DNA from: Bacteroidales bacterium UBA5072
GTDB taxonomy: Bacteria; Bacteroidota; Bacteroidia; Bacteroidales; UBA10428
DNA: 64,000 nt
Assembly: GCA_002415855.1 (NCBI GenBank)
Contig: DIAS01000136.1
Location: forward strand, 51,484-115,483
Reading direction: 5' to 3'
Of this stretch, positions 42,949-51,469 are shown one piece after another. Both the position numbers and the translations under genes were made by a program. The notes beneath the pieces are model-generated. The model worked only from the letters and a program-made list of their open reading frames with translations. It was not told where the DNA came from and made no database searches. The stretch's first letter is position 1, and every line of letters starts with the position of its first letter.

Positions 42949-44226
42949 ATGAAAAACACATTACTGTTTAGCGCAATTGTGTTCATGCTGTTTTCGGGCT
43001 CCTGCCAGAAGGAGGAATCCGGAGCAGGTGACCCTAAAGGCATGCTGAAGGTCAACATTGGCCTGTTCATCAGCGTGAATGAAGTACAAAGCTCTCTAAA
43101 ATCAACCCTGGCGGCCGAGGACTTTAAAGTTGTCATTTACAAAGCAGGAGGACAGGTTGTACTTTCATTTGATAAAGCTTCCGATATGCCTGCTGAGATC
43201 GAGCTGGAAACCGGCAGTTATTATGTAACGGCAAGTTCCGACAACAATTTGCCTGCTGCTTTTGCTAATCCTTATTATTTCGGAACATCTGAGGTATTTT
43301 CCATCACAGCCGGTTCGACCCAGACCATTTCAGTAAATTGCGAACTGGCAAACACAATGGTATCCATTGTATACTCCGAGAATGTGAAAAGCAGTTTTAC
43401 AGATTTCTCTACCACGGTAAGCTCTTCTTCAGGTTCACTTGTTTTCGCGAAAGAGGAAACACGTGCAGGCTATTTCCAACCACTTAATCCTTTAAGTATT
43501 TCAGCAACACTCACCTGGGAAAAGGCGGACAAATCACTTGCCAATAAAACCCTGACCGGAACAATACCCGCACCACAGCCCAAAAAGCACTACGAAATCC
43601 ATGTGGATGCTGCAGGTGTTGCAGGATCAGCTTTTTTTCAGATCAGCCTGAATGAAGTTCCAGATCCGGTGGAAATAATTCATATTACTGAAAATCCTGT
43701 GATACCGGTACCCGGAACTGTTGGCAGCGGAGACTTGCTGATCACGGAAATCATGTATGACCCTGCTGCACTTTCAGATGCGGAAGGAGAATGGATTGAA
43801 TTGTACAACAATACAGACCAGACCATTGATCTGCAACATCTGGTTATCAAAAAAAACGATACGGAACTGCATGTCATTAACGGTCAGATCATGCTTGCCC
43901 AGCATGGGTACATGGTTCTGGCCCGGAGTGAAAATGCCGTTCCGGGATCCAAATACCTGTATGGTACCGATATTACTTTGAATAACACGGGTGCTCTTCT
44001 ATCGCTGTGCAATTACGGAACAGATGGCACAAATGGCTCAGTCATCTGTTCGCTGGATTATGGCAGTGAGGGTTTTCCAAACGCCACAGGTGCCTCACTT
44101 TGCCTGGATCCCCAAAAATTGAATTTGTCCGATGCAATGCTTGGGAATTCCTGGTGTAAATCTGCCACTGCATTTGCATCGGGAGATCTTGGAACACCTG
44201 GTTCAGTGAACGACAACTGTGATTAA
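42949..44226 (+). CDS. Surface lipoprotein with DUF4493-like and lamin-tail domains
   Basis: A 425-residue exported protein with a lipoprotein signal (lipobox SGSC). Residues ~30-235 resemble DUF4493, a beta-rich Bacteroidota surface domain. Residues ~265-360 form a lamin-tail domain (LLITEIMYDPAA and EWIELYNNT), which binds DNA or other surface ligands in some secreted nucleases and adhesins. The role is unknown, but cell-surface display is likely. It stands alone; the next gene is a sugar transferase. Confidence 0.82.
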   Translation: MKNTLLFSAIVFMLFSGSCQKEESGAGDPKGMLKVNIGLFISVNEVQSSLKSTLAAEDFKVVIYKAGGQVVLSFDKASDMPAEIELETGSYYVTASSDNNLPAAFANPYYFGTSEVFSITAGSTQTISVNCELANTMVSIVYSENVKSSFTDFSTTVSSSSGSLVFAKEETRAGYFQPLNPLSISATLTWEKADKSLANKTLTGTIPAPQPKKHYEIHVDAAGVAGSAFFQISLNEVPDPVEIIHITENPVIPVPGTVGSGDLLITEIMYDPAALSDAEGEWIELYNNTDQTIDLQHLVIKKNDTELHVINGQIMLAQHGYMVLARSENAVPGSKYLYGTDITLNNTGALLSLCNYGTDGTNGSVICSLDYGSEGFPNATGASLCLDPQKLNLSDAMLGNSWCKSATAFASGDLGTPGSVNDNCD

Positions 44227-44267
44227 AACTAAGAACGCGTATATACCAAGTTCCTTTTGACAACCAT

Positions 44268-44347
44268 AAGCCCCAATTTGCCGAAGCTTTATTACAGACT
44301 GCAATCTAGTTAGGCGCAATGTTTCTTAAGCAATTGGGGCTTTTTTT
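44268..44347 (+). terminator. Stem-loop with T-run before the sugar transferase (terminator or leader attenuator)
   Basis: AAGCCCCAATT (44268-44278) is perfectly complementary to AATTGGGGCTT (44332-44342), which runs straight into a run of T. The loop is 53 bases, with an inner GCTT/AAGC pairing. It follows the lamin-tail gene stop by about 40 bases and precedes the sugar transferase promoter at 44411. An intrinsic terminator is the simplest reading. Confidence 0.65.
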
Positions 44348-44410
44348 CCTGTTTTTTCATTATTCCTGCATGTTTCCCCGACTTGGCATTCTGAAAGGAA
44401 TCATTTTGCT

Positions 44411-44418
44411 TAACTTTG
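44411..44418 (+). promoter_or_regulatory. Promoter -7 element of the sugar transferase gene
   Basis: TAACTTTG fits TAnnTTTG. The start codon chosen at 44463 lies 45 bases downstream. An upstream TTG at 44383-44385 is 25 bases away, a little more than usual. Confidence 0.5.
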
Positions 44419-44462
44419 CGTCATTTACTATAAATTACCAGGTCACAGTTTTTCGAAAAGTA

Positions 44463-45995
44463 ATGCAAAAGGGTTATATCGCAGGATTTGTCAGCGACCT
44501 GATTCTGGTATCGGCCTCATTTGCCTTGTGCGTATGGCTGAAACCAGGATCGAGCTCAACCTATTATGTCAGCTATTTTAATTCATTCCTCCTCTTTCTT
44601 TTTATCTGGGTCTTTATCTCTTTCTCCCTGGAGAAGTACAATTTCAGAATTGTATCCACTTGGATTCTGCTGCTGAGGAAAATTCTGATTGCCAATCTGA
44701 TCATCTTCTTTATCATCACCAGCATGATGTACCTTTTTCAAAGCTTTAACTATTCAAGGTTCATTGTACTGGGAACGGTAGCCGTTGCGACTCTTGCCGA
44801 ACTGGTTTTATCTTCGCTTTATTTTCTCTTGATCAATACCAGAATCAGGTATGAAAATGGCACGACCGGACAATTACTGAGCTTTGATCGAAGCAGTCTG
44901 AAAGAGAAGGTACAGGTTTTTCATTTCAAAAAGATACCCGTAAAATATGATTTTAAACTACGGGAGGAATACCTGAAAAATGAAATTGGGGAGGAAGCAT
45001 TCAATTATGTTGCACATTATGCTGCGATTGACTCACCCAATACCTTGATAATCAGTACTACGACAAGTTTCAATATCGATGCGCAGATTCAACCTTCCTT
45101 TGAGTGCATTGTCAACGTCAAACGGGTGAATGATTTTCGGTATATCAACAAATATTTTGAATCAGTGAATGCAAAACTTCCGTTGGGAGGTCTTTATGTT
45201 GATTATTTTGAGTCGAAAAATATGAGGAAGAAGCGTATACTGAATAAATATCCGCCCGGCATCAATTATATCTACTATACACTGGATTTCATCATCAAAA
45301 GGATTTTCCCCAAGTTCACCCTCACCAAGAAGGTATATTTTATTCTTACGCGTGGTGAAAACAGGGTTCTTTCAAAGGCTGAAGCTTTCGGACGATTGTA
45401 TTCATGCGGATTTGAGATCCTGGATGAAAAGCTGATTGACAAATGTCTGTATTTCATTGCCATAAAGGTCAAGGAACCCCTGTTCCCCAAGAATCCCAGC
45501 TACGGGCCAATGATTGCGCTTGAAAGGATAGGAAAGGGAGGGAAGACCATGAAGGTTTACAAGATGAGAACCATGCACCCCTTTGCCGAATACCTGCAGG
45601 ATTACATGTACAAAAAGGCCGGTTTGCAGGAAGGTGGTAAATTCAAGGATGATTTCAGGGTAACCACCATCGGAAAAATCATGCGGTCTTTCTGGATTGA
45701 TGAATTACCTATGCTGATCAATCTTTTAAAGGGAGATCTCAAGCTTTTTGGCGTCAGGCCCTTAAGCAGGCAGTATTTCAGATTATACACCCTGGAGTTG
45801 CAAAAACTCAGGATCTTAAGCAAACCAGGCCTGATTCCTCCTTTTTACGTGGATTATCCCAAAACTCTTGAAGAGATTATTGCCTCCGAACTCAAATACC
45901 TTCGGGCTTATGCAAAACACCCATTCCGGACCGACTGGGTTTACTTCTGGAAGGCGGTATTTAATATTATTTTCAGAAGATACAGGAGTAAGTAA
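44463..45995 (+). CDS. Sugar (undecaprenyl-phosphate hexose-1-phosphate) transferase
   Basis: A 510-residue inner-membrane enzyme that starts glycan synthesis by moving a sugar phosphate to undecaprenyl phosphate. Several N-terminal helices are followed by a C-terminal catalytic domain with KVYKMRTM, a DE pair in IDELPMLINLLKGD and FGVRPLS. The open frame reaches back to 44319, but that start would fall inside the stem-loop; the ATG at 44463 lies after a promoter, so I chose it. It converges with the Wza/nucleotide-sugar operon and is probably its priming transferase. Confidence 0.88.
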   Translation: MQKGYIAGFVSDLILVSASFALCVWLKPGSSSTYYVSYFNSFLLFLFIWVFISFSLEKYNFRIVSTWILLLRKILIANLIIFFIITSMMYLFQSFNYSRFIVLGTVAVATLAELVLSSLYFLLINTRIRYENGTTGQLLSFDRSSLKEKVQVFHFKKIPVKYDFKLREEYLKNEIGEEAFNYVAHYAAIDSPNTLIISTTTSFNIDAQIQPSFECIVNVKRVNDFRYINKYFESVNAKLPLGGLYVDYFESKNMRKKRILNKYPPGINYIYYTLDFIIKRIFPKFTLTKKVYFILTRGENRVLSKAEAFGRLYSCGFEILDEKLIDKCLYFIAIKVKEPLFPKNPSYGPMIALERIGKGGKTMKVYKMRTMHPFAEYLQDYMYKKAGLQEGGKFKDDFRVTTIGKIMRSFWIDELPMLINLLKGDLKLFGVRPLSRQYFRLYTLELQKLRILSKPGLIPPFYVDYPKTLEEIIASELKYLRAYAKHPFRTDWVYFWKAVFNIIFRRYRSK

Positions 45996-46039
45996 CGGGA
46001 ATTGGCAATGGACCTGATGACTGGTGCACAGAGTCGCAG

Positions 46040-46837
46040 CTAGTTGATATAATTCAGCACCAGGATTAGAGTAGAAATAGTGGTGAGCAGCAAAGAGAGC
46101 GTTGGTATGTTGATGAGGAATGATTTACTTTTTATAGGCTCAACATAAACAATATCATTGGGAAGCAAAAAGAATCCATCTGATTCCAGGATGTTCTTAT
46201 TTGTCAGGTCCAGCCTGAAAGATATGGTACCATCAGCCGTGGGACGAAGCACCAGAACACGTTTACGGTTGCCATAATCGGTAATATCCCCGGCCATACT
46301 AATCACTTCCAGAACCGTCAACTGACTGTTGTAGTTATTATAGGAACCGGGACGACGGACTTCTCCGATTACTGCAACCTTAAAAGAAATAAGCTTGACA
46401 ACGACAGTAGCATCTTTCAGGTAAACGAATGCGCGTTCCCGGATGGCATCAATGGCCTCGTCCAGGGTTTTACCGGTAACCTTGATTCTGCCAAGAATTG
46501 GTATTTCAATGTATCCGGAATCGCTTACCGTGTATCCATTGATAAACAAACTTGTTTCATTCTGGAAAAGGTTTTGCTGATAAGCCCCTATAGTCTGATT
46601 GATTATGGCGCTCATTTCCTCGTTCAGCGAATAAACCCTGATATACATGATGTCCCGCGTTTGAATGCGATACTCAGGCCGGCTTTTGGGGAAGTAGTTT
46701 TCTGCCGCTGCCAGTGAATCAATGTTTTTCAGATATACCAATTGCCGGTGAGAGGTACAGGATGTCAATGCAATGGTTAAACACACCGTTAAAAGCCACA
46801 GGGTCTTCTTGATTCTATCCAGGGTGTTTAAATCCAT
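46040..46837 (-). CDS. wza: Polysaccharide export lipoprotein (Wza/BexD type)
   Basis: A 265-residue outer-membrane lipoprotein with a signal ending in the lipobox LTSC. The polysaccharide-export domain (YRIQTRDIMYIRVYS) is followed by an SLBB-like segment (VAVIGEVRRPGSYN) and a C-terminal hydrophobic helix (LSLLLTTISTLILVLNYI). It forms the export channel that works with the Wzc-type kinase. It is the last gene of a five-gene minus-strand operon. Confidence 0.92.
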   Translation of the reverse strand: MDLNTLDRIKKTLWLLTVCLTIALTSCTSHRQLVYLKNIDSLAAAENYFPKSRPEYRIQTRDIMYIRVYSLNEEMSAIINQTIGAYQQNLFQNETSLFINGYTVSDSGYIEIPILGRIKVTGKTLDEAIDAIRERAFVYLKDATVVVKLISFKVAVIGEVRRPGSYNNYNSQLTVLEVISMAGDITDYGNRKRVLVLRPTADGTISFRLDLTNKNILESDGFFLLPNDIVYVEPIKSKSFLINIPTLSLLLTTISTLILVLNYIN

Positions 46838-46851
46838 GTGTGGGTATGATT

Positions 46852-47973
46852 TTAGGCCAGATATTCCTGGTAAACCTTTTTTATGCCATCTTCGAGACTG
46901 ATCTTTTCCTGCCAGCCCAGTTCATGAATCTTTTTCACACTGAGCAGTTTCTGAAAAGTGCCATCCGGCTTGGATGTGTCCCATTCAATAAATCCATCAA
47001 AGCCGACAACATTCTGCACCAGCATGGCAAGTTCTTTTATGGTCAGATCTTTACCGGTTCCAATATTGATGTGGGTGTTTCTGATTTCTATCTTTGAATC
47101 GCGCGAGGTGATCTTATCGGAGAATTTATCTTTTACCAGATCCCTGAAATCAACACATTCCATAACATATACACAGGCATCGGCCATATCGTCGGAATGC
47201 AGGAATTCACGGCGGGGTATGCCGGATCCCCATAATTTAACAGTAACAGGGGCCTCTGCAGAGTTATGCCTGAAAACACCATACTTTTCAAGCTTTTCAC
47301 CAATTTCTATCTGTGTGGAGGTACCATCGACACCTTCAACGGGTCTTTTGTTAAAATCTTTCCGGATTGCCTCCCAATTGTTCTCAATGAGACATTTGGC
47401 AAGATGCATCTTGCGAATGATTGCCGGGAGAACGTGCGACTTCTCCAGGTCATAATTGTCATTGGTTCCGTATAAATTGGTCGGCATTACGGACAGGTAA
47501 TTTGTACCATACTGGATGTTGTAACTTTCGCACATTTTTATGCCGGCGATTTTGGCAATGGCATAGGGTTCATTGGTATATTCAAGTATATCCGTCAGCA
47601 GGTATTTTTCTTTAAGGGGCTGTGGGGCCAGTTTTGGATAAATGCAGGAACTGCCCAGGAACAATAACTTTTTTACACCGGTCAGGTAGCAGGCATGAAT
47701 AACATTGCACTGTATCATCAGGTTTTCATAAATAAACTGCCCACGGTAGGTATTATTGGCAACAATGCCACCAACCTTGGCAGCAGCCAGAAAGACGTAT
47801 TCAGGTTTTTCAGCCGCAAAGAACTGGTTGGCCGACCGCTGATCCATCAGGTCGAGATCAGGGTAATTCCTGGTGATGATATTGTGATAGCCTTTCTTGG
47901 TAAGATTGCGCCATAGCGCACTGCCAACAAGTCCTGTATGACCTGCGAGGTATATTTTGCTGTCCTTTTTCAT
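46852..47973 (-). CDS. fcl: GDP-L-fucose synthase
   Basis: A 373-residue SDR that converts GDP-4-keto-6-deoxymannose to GDP-L-fucose by epimerisation and reduction. The motif GHTGLVGSAL is near residues 11-20 and the catalytic YAIAKIAG near 140. The family is about 310-325 residues, so this has an insert of about 50 residues in the middle, around a segment after NWEAIRKDFNKRP. The substrate comes from gmd, directly upstream with 18 bases between. Confidence 0.92.
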   Translation of the reverse strand: MKKDSKIYLAGHTGLVGSALWRNLTKKGYHNIITRNYPDLDLMDQRSANQFFAAEKPEYVFLAAAKVGGIVANNTYRGQFIYENLMIQCNVIHACYLTGVKKLLFLGSSCIYPKLAPQPLKEKYLLTDILEYTNEPYAIAKIAGIKMCESYNIQYGTNYLSVMPTNLYGTNDNYDLEKSHVLPAIIRKMHLAKCLIENNWEAIRKDFNKRPVEGVDGTSTQIEIGEKLEKYGVFRHNSAEAPVTVKLWGSGIPRREFLHSDDMADACVYVMECVDFRDLVKDKFSDKITSRDSKIEIRNTHINIGTGKDLTIKELAMLVQNVVGFDGFIEWDTSKPDGTFQKLLSVKKIHELGWQEKISLEDGIKKVYQEYLA

Positions 47974-47991
47974 AGTGGATGAAAAACAAAA

Positions 47992-49113
47992 TTATTCAAA
48001 ATAATTCAAAGTCTGGTAACCACCTTTCTTTAAATATACTTCTTTGTGCATGAGTTTAATATCGCTCTGCACCATATCCTTAACCAGGTCTTTCAGGTTG
48101 TATTCCGGTTCCCAGTTCAGCTTGGTTTTGGCCTTGGTAGGATCACCGATCAGCAGGTCAACCTCTGTCGGTCTGAAGTATCTCGGATCAATCGCCAGGA
48201 TTTCCTTACCGGGGGCAACCTGGTACCGGCTGTCTGAACAGGATTTGATATAACCTTTTTCATCGGCGCCTGATCCCTTGAATTCGATCTCAATACCTAC
48301 CTCATGAAATGCCAATCTCACAAAATCGCGGATCTGAGTAGTTATACCAGTGGCAATGACAAAATCTTCCGGTTGGTCTTGCTGCAGAATCAGGTACATA
48401 GCCCTGATATAATCCTTGGCATGGCCCCAGTCGCGCTTGGACGACAGGTTACCCAGATACAGCATATCCTGCAGACCGAGAGCAATACGTGAAACAGCAC
48501 GAGTTATTTTACGGGTAACGAAAGTCTCTCCACGAATAGGGGATTCATGATTAAAGAGTATGCCATTGCAGGCGAACATGTTATAGGCCTCACGATAATT
48601 GACTGTTATCCAGTACCCGTATAATTTGGCTACGGCATAAGGGCTGCGGGGGTAGAATGGAGTTTTCTCAGATTGCGGTACTTCCTGCACCAGGCCATAG
48701 AGCTCACTGGTGGAGGCCTGGTAAAACTTGGTTTTCTGTGTCAGACCCAGCATTCTGATAGCTTCAAGGATCCTCAGTGTGCCTATGCCATCTGCATTTG
48801 CGGTATATTCAGGGGTGTCGAAGCTGACTTTTACATGGCTCATGGCTGCCAGATTGTAGATTTCATCTGGCTGGGTCTCCTGAATAATCCGGATCAGGTT
48901 GGTGGAATCGGTAAGATCACTATAATGCAGGACAAAATTCCTGTTTTCCACGTGGGGATCCAGGTATAAATGGTCGATCCTTTCGGTATTGAATAATGAA
49001 CTTCTTCTTTTTGTACCATGTACCACATAACCTTTTTTCAGCAGGAATTCTGCCAGATAGGCGCCATCCTGTCCGGTTATTCCTGTTATCAGGGCAACTT
49101 TTGGATTATTCAT
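47992..49113 (-). CDS. gmd: GDP-mannose 4,6-dehydratase
   Basis: A 373-residue SDR that makes GDP-4-keto-6-deoxy-D-mannose. Motifs: ITGITGQDGAYL, catalytic YAVAKLYGYW, and the C-terminal ELDLLIGDPTKA-like segment seen here as EVDLLIGDPTKA. The frame reaches 49158, but the ATG at 49113 (MNNPKVALITG) matches family N-termini and follows the upstream stop by 11 bases. The next gene, fcl, completes GDP-fucose synthesis. Confidence 0.93.
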   Translation of the reverse strand: MNNPKVALITGITGQDGAYLAEFLLKKGYVVHGTKRRSSLFNTERIDHLYLDPHVENRNFVLHYSDLTDSTNLIRIIQETQPDEIYNLAAMSHVKVSFDTPEYTANADGIGTLRILEAIRMLGLTQKTKFYQASTSELYGLVQEVPQSEKTPFYPRSPYAVAKLYGYWITVNYREAYNMFACNGILFNHESPIRGETFVTRKITRAVSRIALGLQDMLYLGNLSSKRDWGHAKDYIRAMYLILQQDQPEDFVIATGITTQIRDFVRLAFHEVGIEIEFKGSGADEKGYIKSCSDSRYQVAPGKEILAIDPRYFRPTEVDLLIGDPTKAKTKLNWEPEYNLKDLVKDMVQSDIKLMHKEVYLKKGGYQTLNYFE

Positions 49114-49124
49114 AAGAAGGCTTT

Positions 49125-50093
49125 TTAGATCGGTTGTTGTATTTTGGTTTTCTTGCATAATTCATGGAAATCACCCTTGAGACCTACTGGCAGGGCATTC
49201 CTGATCTGATAAACGATATCAACGGAAGGTCTGGCATCCTGGAGCCCAAAACCATTTCCTGCGAGGATTTCCTGATAGCTCTTGGTATGCAGGTCAGTAA
49301 AACCTTCGCTGAATTCTATCTCTGTTTTGTCCATCACGATGGATCGGTATGTCCGCAGTCCTTTTTCCTTCACAGGAGCAGGCAGGTCCTGGTAATCCAG
49401 GCTCAGGAACCACCTTACCCGTGCTTTTTCCAATTCAAGGTAACCGGAGGCTTTATCAAACTGAAGCAAATGCACAACGCTTTTTTTTACTCCCCCGAAT
49501 ATCCAGGTGAGCATATCAAAGAAATGAATCCCGATATTGGTCGCAATACCACCGGATTTATGGATGTCGCCTTTCCATGAATTAAAATACCAGTTTCCCC
49601 TGCTGGTGATATAAGTAAGGTCCAGGTCATGAATAACCTTTTCAGCGTTTGTATCAATATTCTTCTTCAGGCTGGTCAATACCGGGTGAAGGCGCAACTG
49701 AAGTATGGTATTGATCTTCTTGTTATACTCCTTTTCAATTTCATCCAGCGCATCAATATTCCAGGGGTTCAAGACGAGGGGCTTTTCGCAAATGGCACTT
49801 GCACCTGAACGAAGTGCAAACCTGATGTGTGAATCATGCAGGTAATTTGGAGAACAAATACTTACATAATCCAACTGAACACCTGAGCGCCTCAATTTAT
49901 CGACATGGCGGTCGAACCTTTCGAATTCAACAAAGAAATGACAATCGGGGAAATAACTGTCAATAATACCAACACTATCTGACGGATCAAGCGAAGCCAG
50001 CAGGATGTTCCCGGTTTCTTTAATTGCTTTGAGATGTCTGACCGCGATGTACCCACCTACGCCGATTATCGCGAACTTCTTTTGGTTAGTCAT
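49125..50093 (-). CDS. Gfo/Idh/MocA oxidoreductase, WlbA/WbpB-like
   Basis: A 322-residue oxidoreductase with the NAD motif IGVGGYIAVRHLKAIKETGN and the catalytic EKPLV segment. It resembles WlbA/WbpB, which oxidises the 3-position of UDP-N-acetylglucosaminuronate on the way to 2,3-diacetamido sugars. The UDP-HexNAc dehydrogenase that supplies such a uronate is directly upstream with 15 bases between. The matching aminotransferase and acetyltransferase are not in the window. Confidence 0.85.
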   Translation of the reverse strand: MTNQKKFAIIGVGGYIAVRHLKAIKETGNILLASLDPSDSVGIIDSYFPDCHFFVEFERFDRHVDKLRRSGVQLDYVSICSPNYLHDSHIRFALRSGASAICEKPLVLNPWNIDALDEIEKEYNKKINTILQLRLHPVLTSLKKNIDTNAEKVIHDLDLTYITSRGNWYFNSWKGDIHKSGGIATNIGIHFFDMLTWIFGGVKKSVVHLLQFDKASGYLELEKARVRWFLSLDYQDLPAPVKEKGLRTYRSIVMDKTEIEFSEGFTDLHTKSYQEILAGNGFGLQDARPSVDIVYQIRNALPVGLKGDFHELCKKTKIQQPI

Positions 50094-50108
50094 AAGGTCA
50101 ATAGTTGT

Positions 50109-51404
50109 TTAAAGGCTCATATAGGGGAGGTTCTTAATGCTGTTCCTGTAAATACCTTTTACATCCATTACAATTCCTTTATCGGATAAAAGCGATCGAA
50201 AATAATCTTCAGACAGATCCGAATATTTACTGTGCGCAACTGCAATGACAATAGCATCATATTCACTCCCGGGCCTTTCCGACAGCCTGAAACCGTATTC
50301 CCTTTCGAATTCTGCAGAAGAAGCATGTGGATCGATGATCTCAACCAGGACGCCATAAGATTTCAGTTCATTCACCACGTCGGCCACTTTTGAATTCCTG
50401 ATATCGCTTACATTTTCCTTGAAGGTAGCTCCAAAGATCAAAACTTTGGAATGAAGAACATTTTTACCGGCCCGGATAATTTTCTTTACCAATTCGGTAG
50501 CAATGTATTTTCCCATTCCGTCGTTAACAGAACGACCTGAATTTATTACCTGAGCTGCATGTCCAAGTTCAGCGGCTTTATAAGTGAGGTAATAAGGATC
50601 TACACCAATACAATGCCCTCCGACCAGGCCAGGGTAAAACTTTAGGAAGTTCCACTTTGTACCTGCTGCTTCAAGAACTTCATAGGTATTGATATTCATT
50701 TTATTGAAGATCATGGAAAGTTCATTCATCAGCGCTATGTTAACGTCACGCTGGGTATTCTCAATTATTTTTGCTGCCTCGGCGACTTTTATGGATGAAG
50801 CCTTGAAAACCCCGGCCTTCACAACAAGCTCATACACTTTGGCTATTTCATCAAGTGCTTCCTGATCACAGCCCGCGACTATTTTGGTTATGGATGTGAT
50901 GGTATGTTCCTTGTCACCGGGATTAATTCTCTCTGGAGAATAGCCAAGCTTAAAGTCAATCCCGCATTGAAGCCCGGATATTTCTTCCAGGATGGCCAGG
51001 CATTCTTCATCCGTTGTCCCGGGATAAACGGTTGATTCGTAAACCACATAGTCCCCTTTTTTTAAGATTGAGGCCACAGTCCGTGTGGCGCTCATCAGGG
51101 GAGCCAGATCGGGAAGGTTATGCCTGTCGATGGGAGTGGGAACCGCAATAATATGGAATGAGGCGTTTTTCAGCGCATGCTTATCAGCGGTAAAAACTAT
51201 GTCCGCATCACGAAATGCTTCAGCATCCAGTTCATTGCTCGGATCCACGCCCCTTTTCATCATGTCAATCCGTGCAGCATTGATATCGAAGCCGACCACC
51301 GGTATTCTCCTGGCAAACGCCAGAGCAATCGGCAGTCCTACATAACCGAGACCAACCAAGGAAAGACAGGTTTTCCTCCTTAGCAGTTTTTCATGGATAA
51401 GCAT
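50109..51404 (-). CDS. UDP-N-acetyl-hexosamine 6-dehydrogenase (nucleotide sugar dehydrogenase)
   Basis: A 431-residue NAD-dependent dehydrogenase that oxidises C6 of a UDP-N-acetylhexosamine to a uronate (WbpA/WbpO/TviB group). N-terminal motif SLVGLGYVGLPIA, Pro-rich VPTPID, and the catalytic Cys in YPGLVGGHCIGVDPYYL. The frame opens with TTG at 51407; the adjacent ATG at 51404 is the likelier start. It is the first gene of the operon that continues through the WlbA-like gene, gmd, fcl and wza. GlcNAc or GalNAc as substrate cannot be told by eye. Confidence 0.9.
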   Translation of the reverse strand: MLIHEKLLRRKTCLSLVGLGYVGLPIALAFARRIPVVGFDINAARIDMMKRGVDPSNELDAEAFRDADIVFTADKHALKNASFHIIAVPTPIDRHNLPDLAPLMSATRTVASILKKGDYVVYESTVYPGTTDEECLAILEEISGLQCGIDFKLGYSPERINPGDKEHTITSITKIVAGCDQEALDEIAKVYELVVKAGVFKASSIKVAEAAKIIENTQRDVNIALMNELSMIFNKMNINTYEVLEAAGTKWNFLKFYPGLVGGHCIGVDPYYLTYKAAELGHAAQVINSGRSVNDGMGKYIATELVKKIIRAGKNVLHSKVLIFGATFKENVSDIRNSKVADVVNELKSYGVLVEIIDPHASSAEFEREYGFRLSERPGSEYDAIVIAVAHSKYSDLSEDYFRSLLSDKGIVMDVKGIYRNSIKNLPYMSL

Positions 51405-51469
51405 CAAAAGGAACTATTAAAAAGTGTCCAACTGGTTCCGGGCATAAATTGCCAGGAACAGGAGTCAGT

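Noticed and set aside
44319..44462. Upstream extension of the sugar transferase
   Set aside because: The start would lie inside the loop of the terminator-like hairpin and before the promoter.
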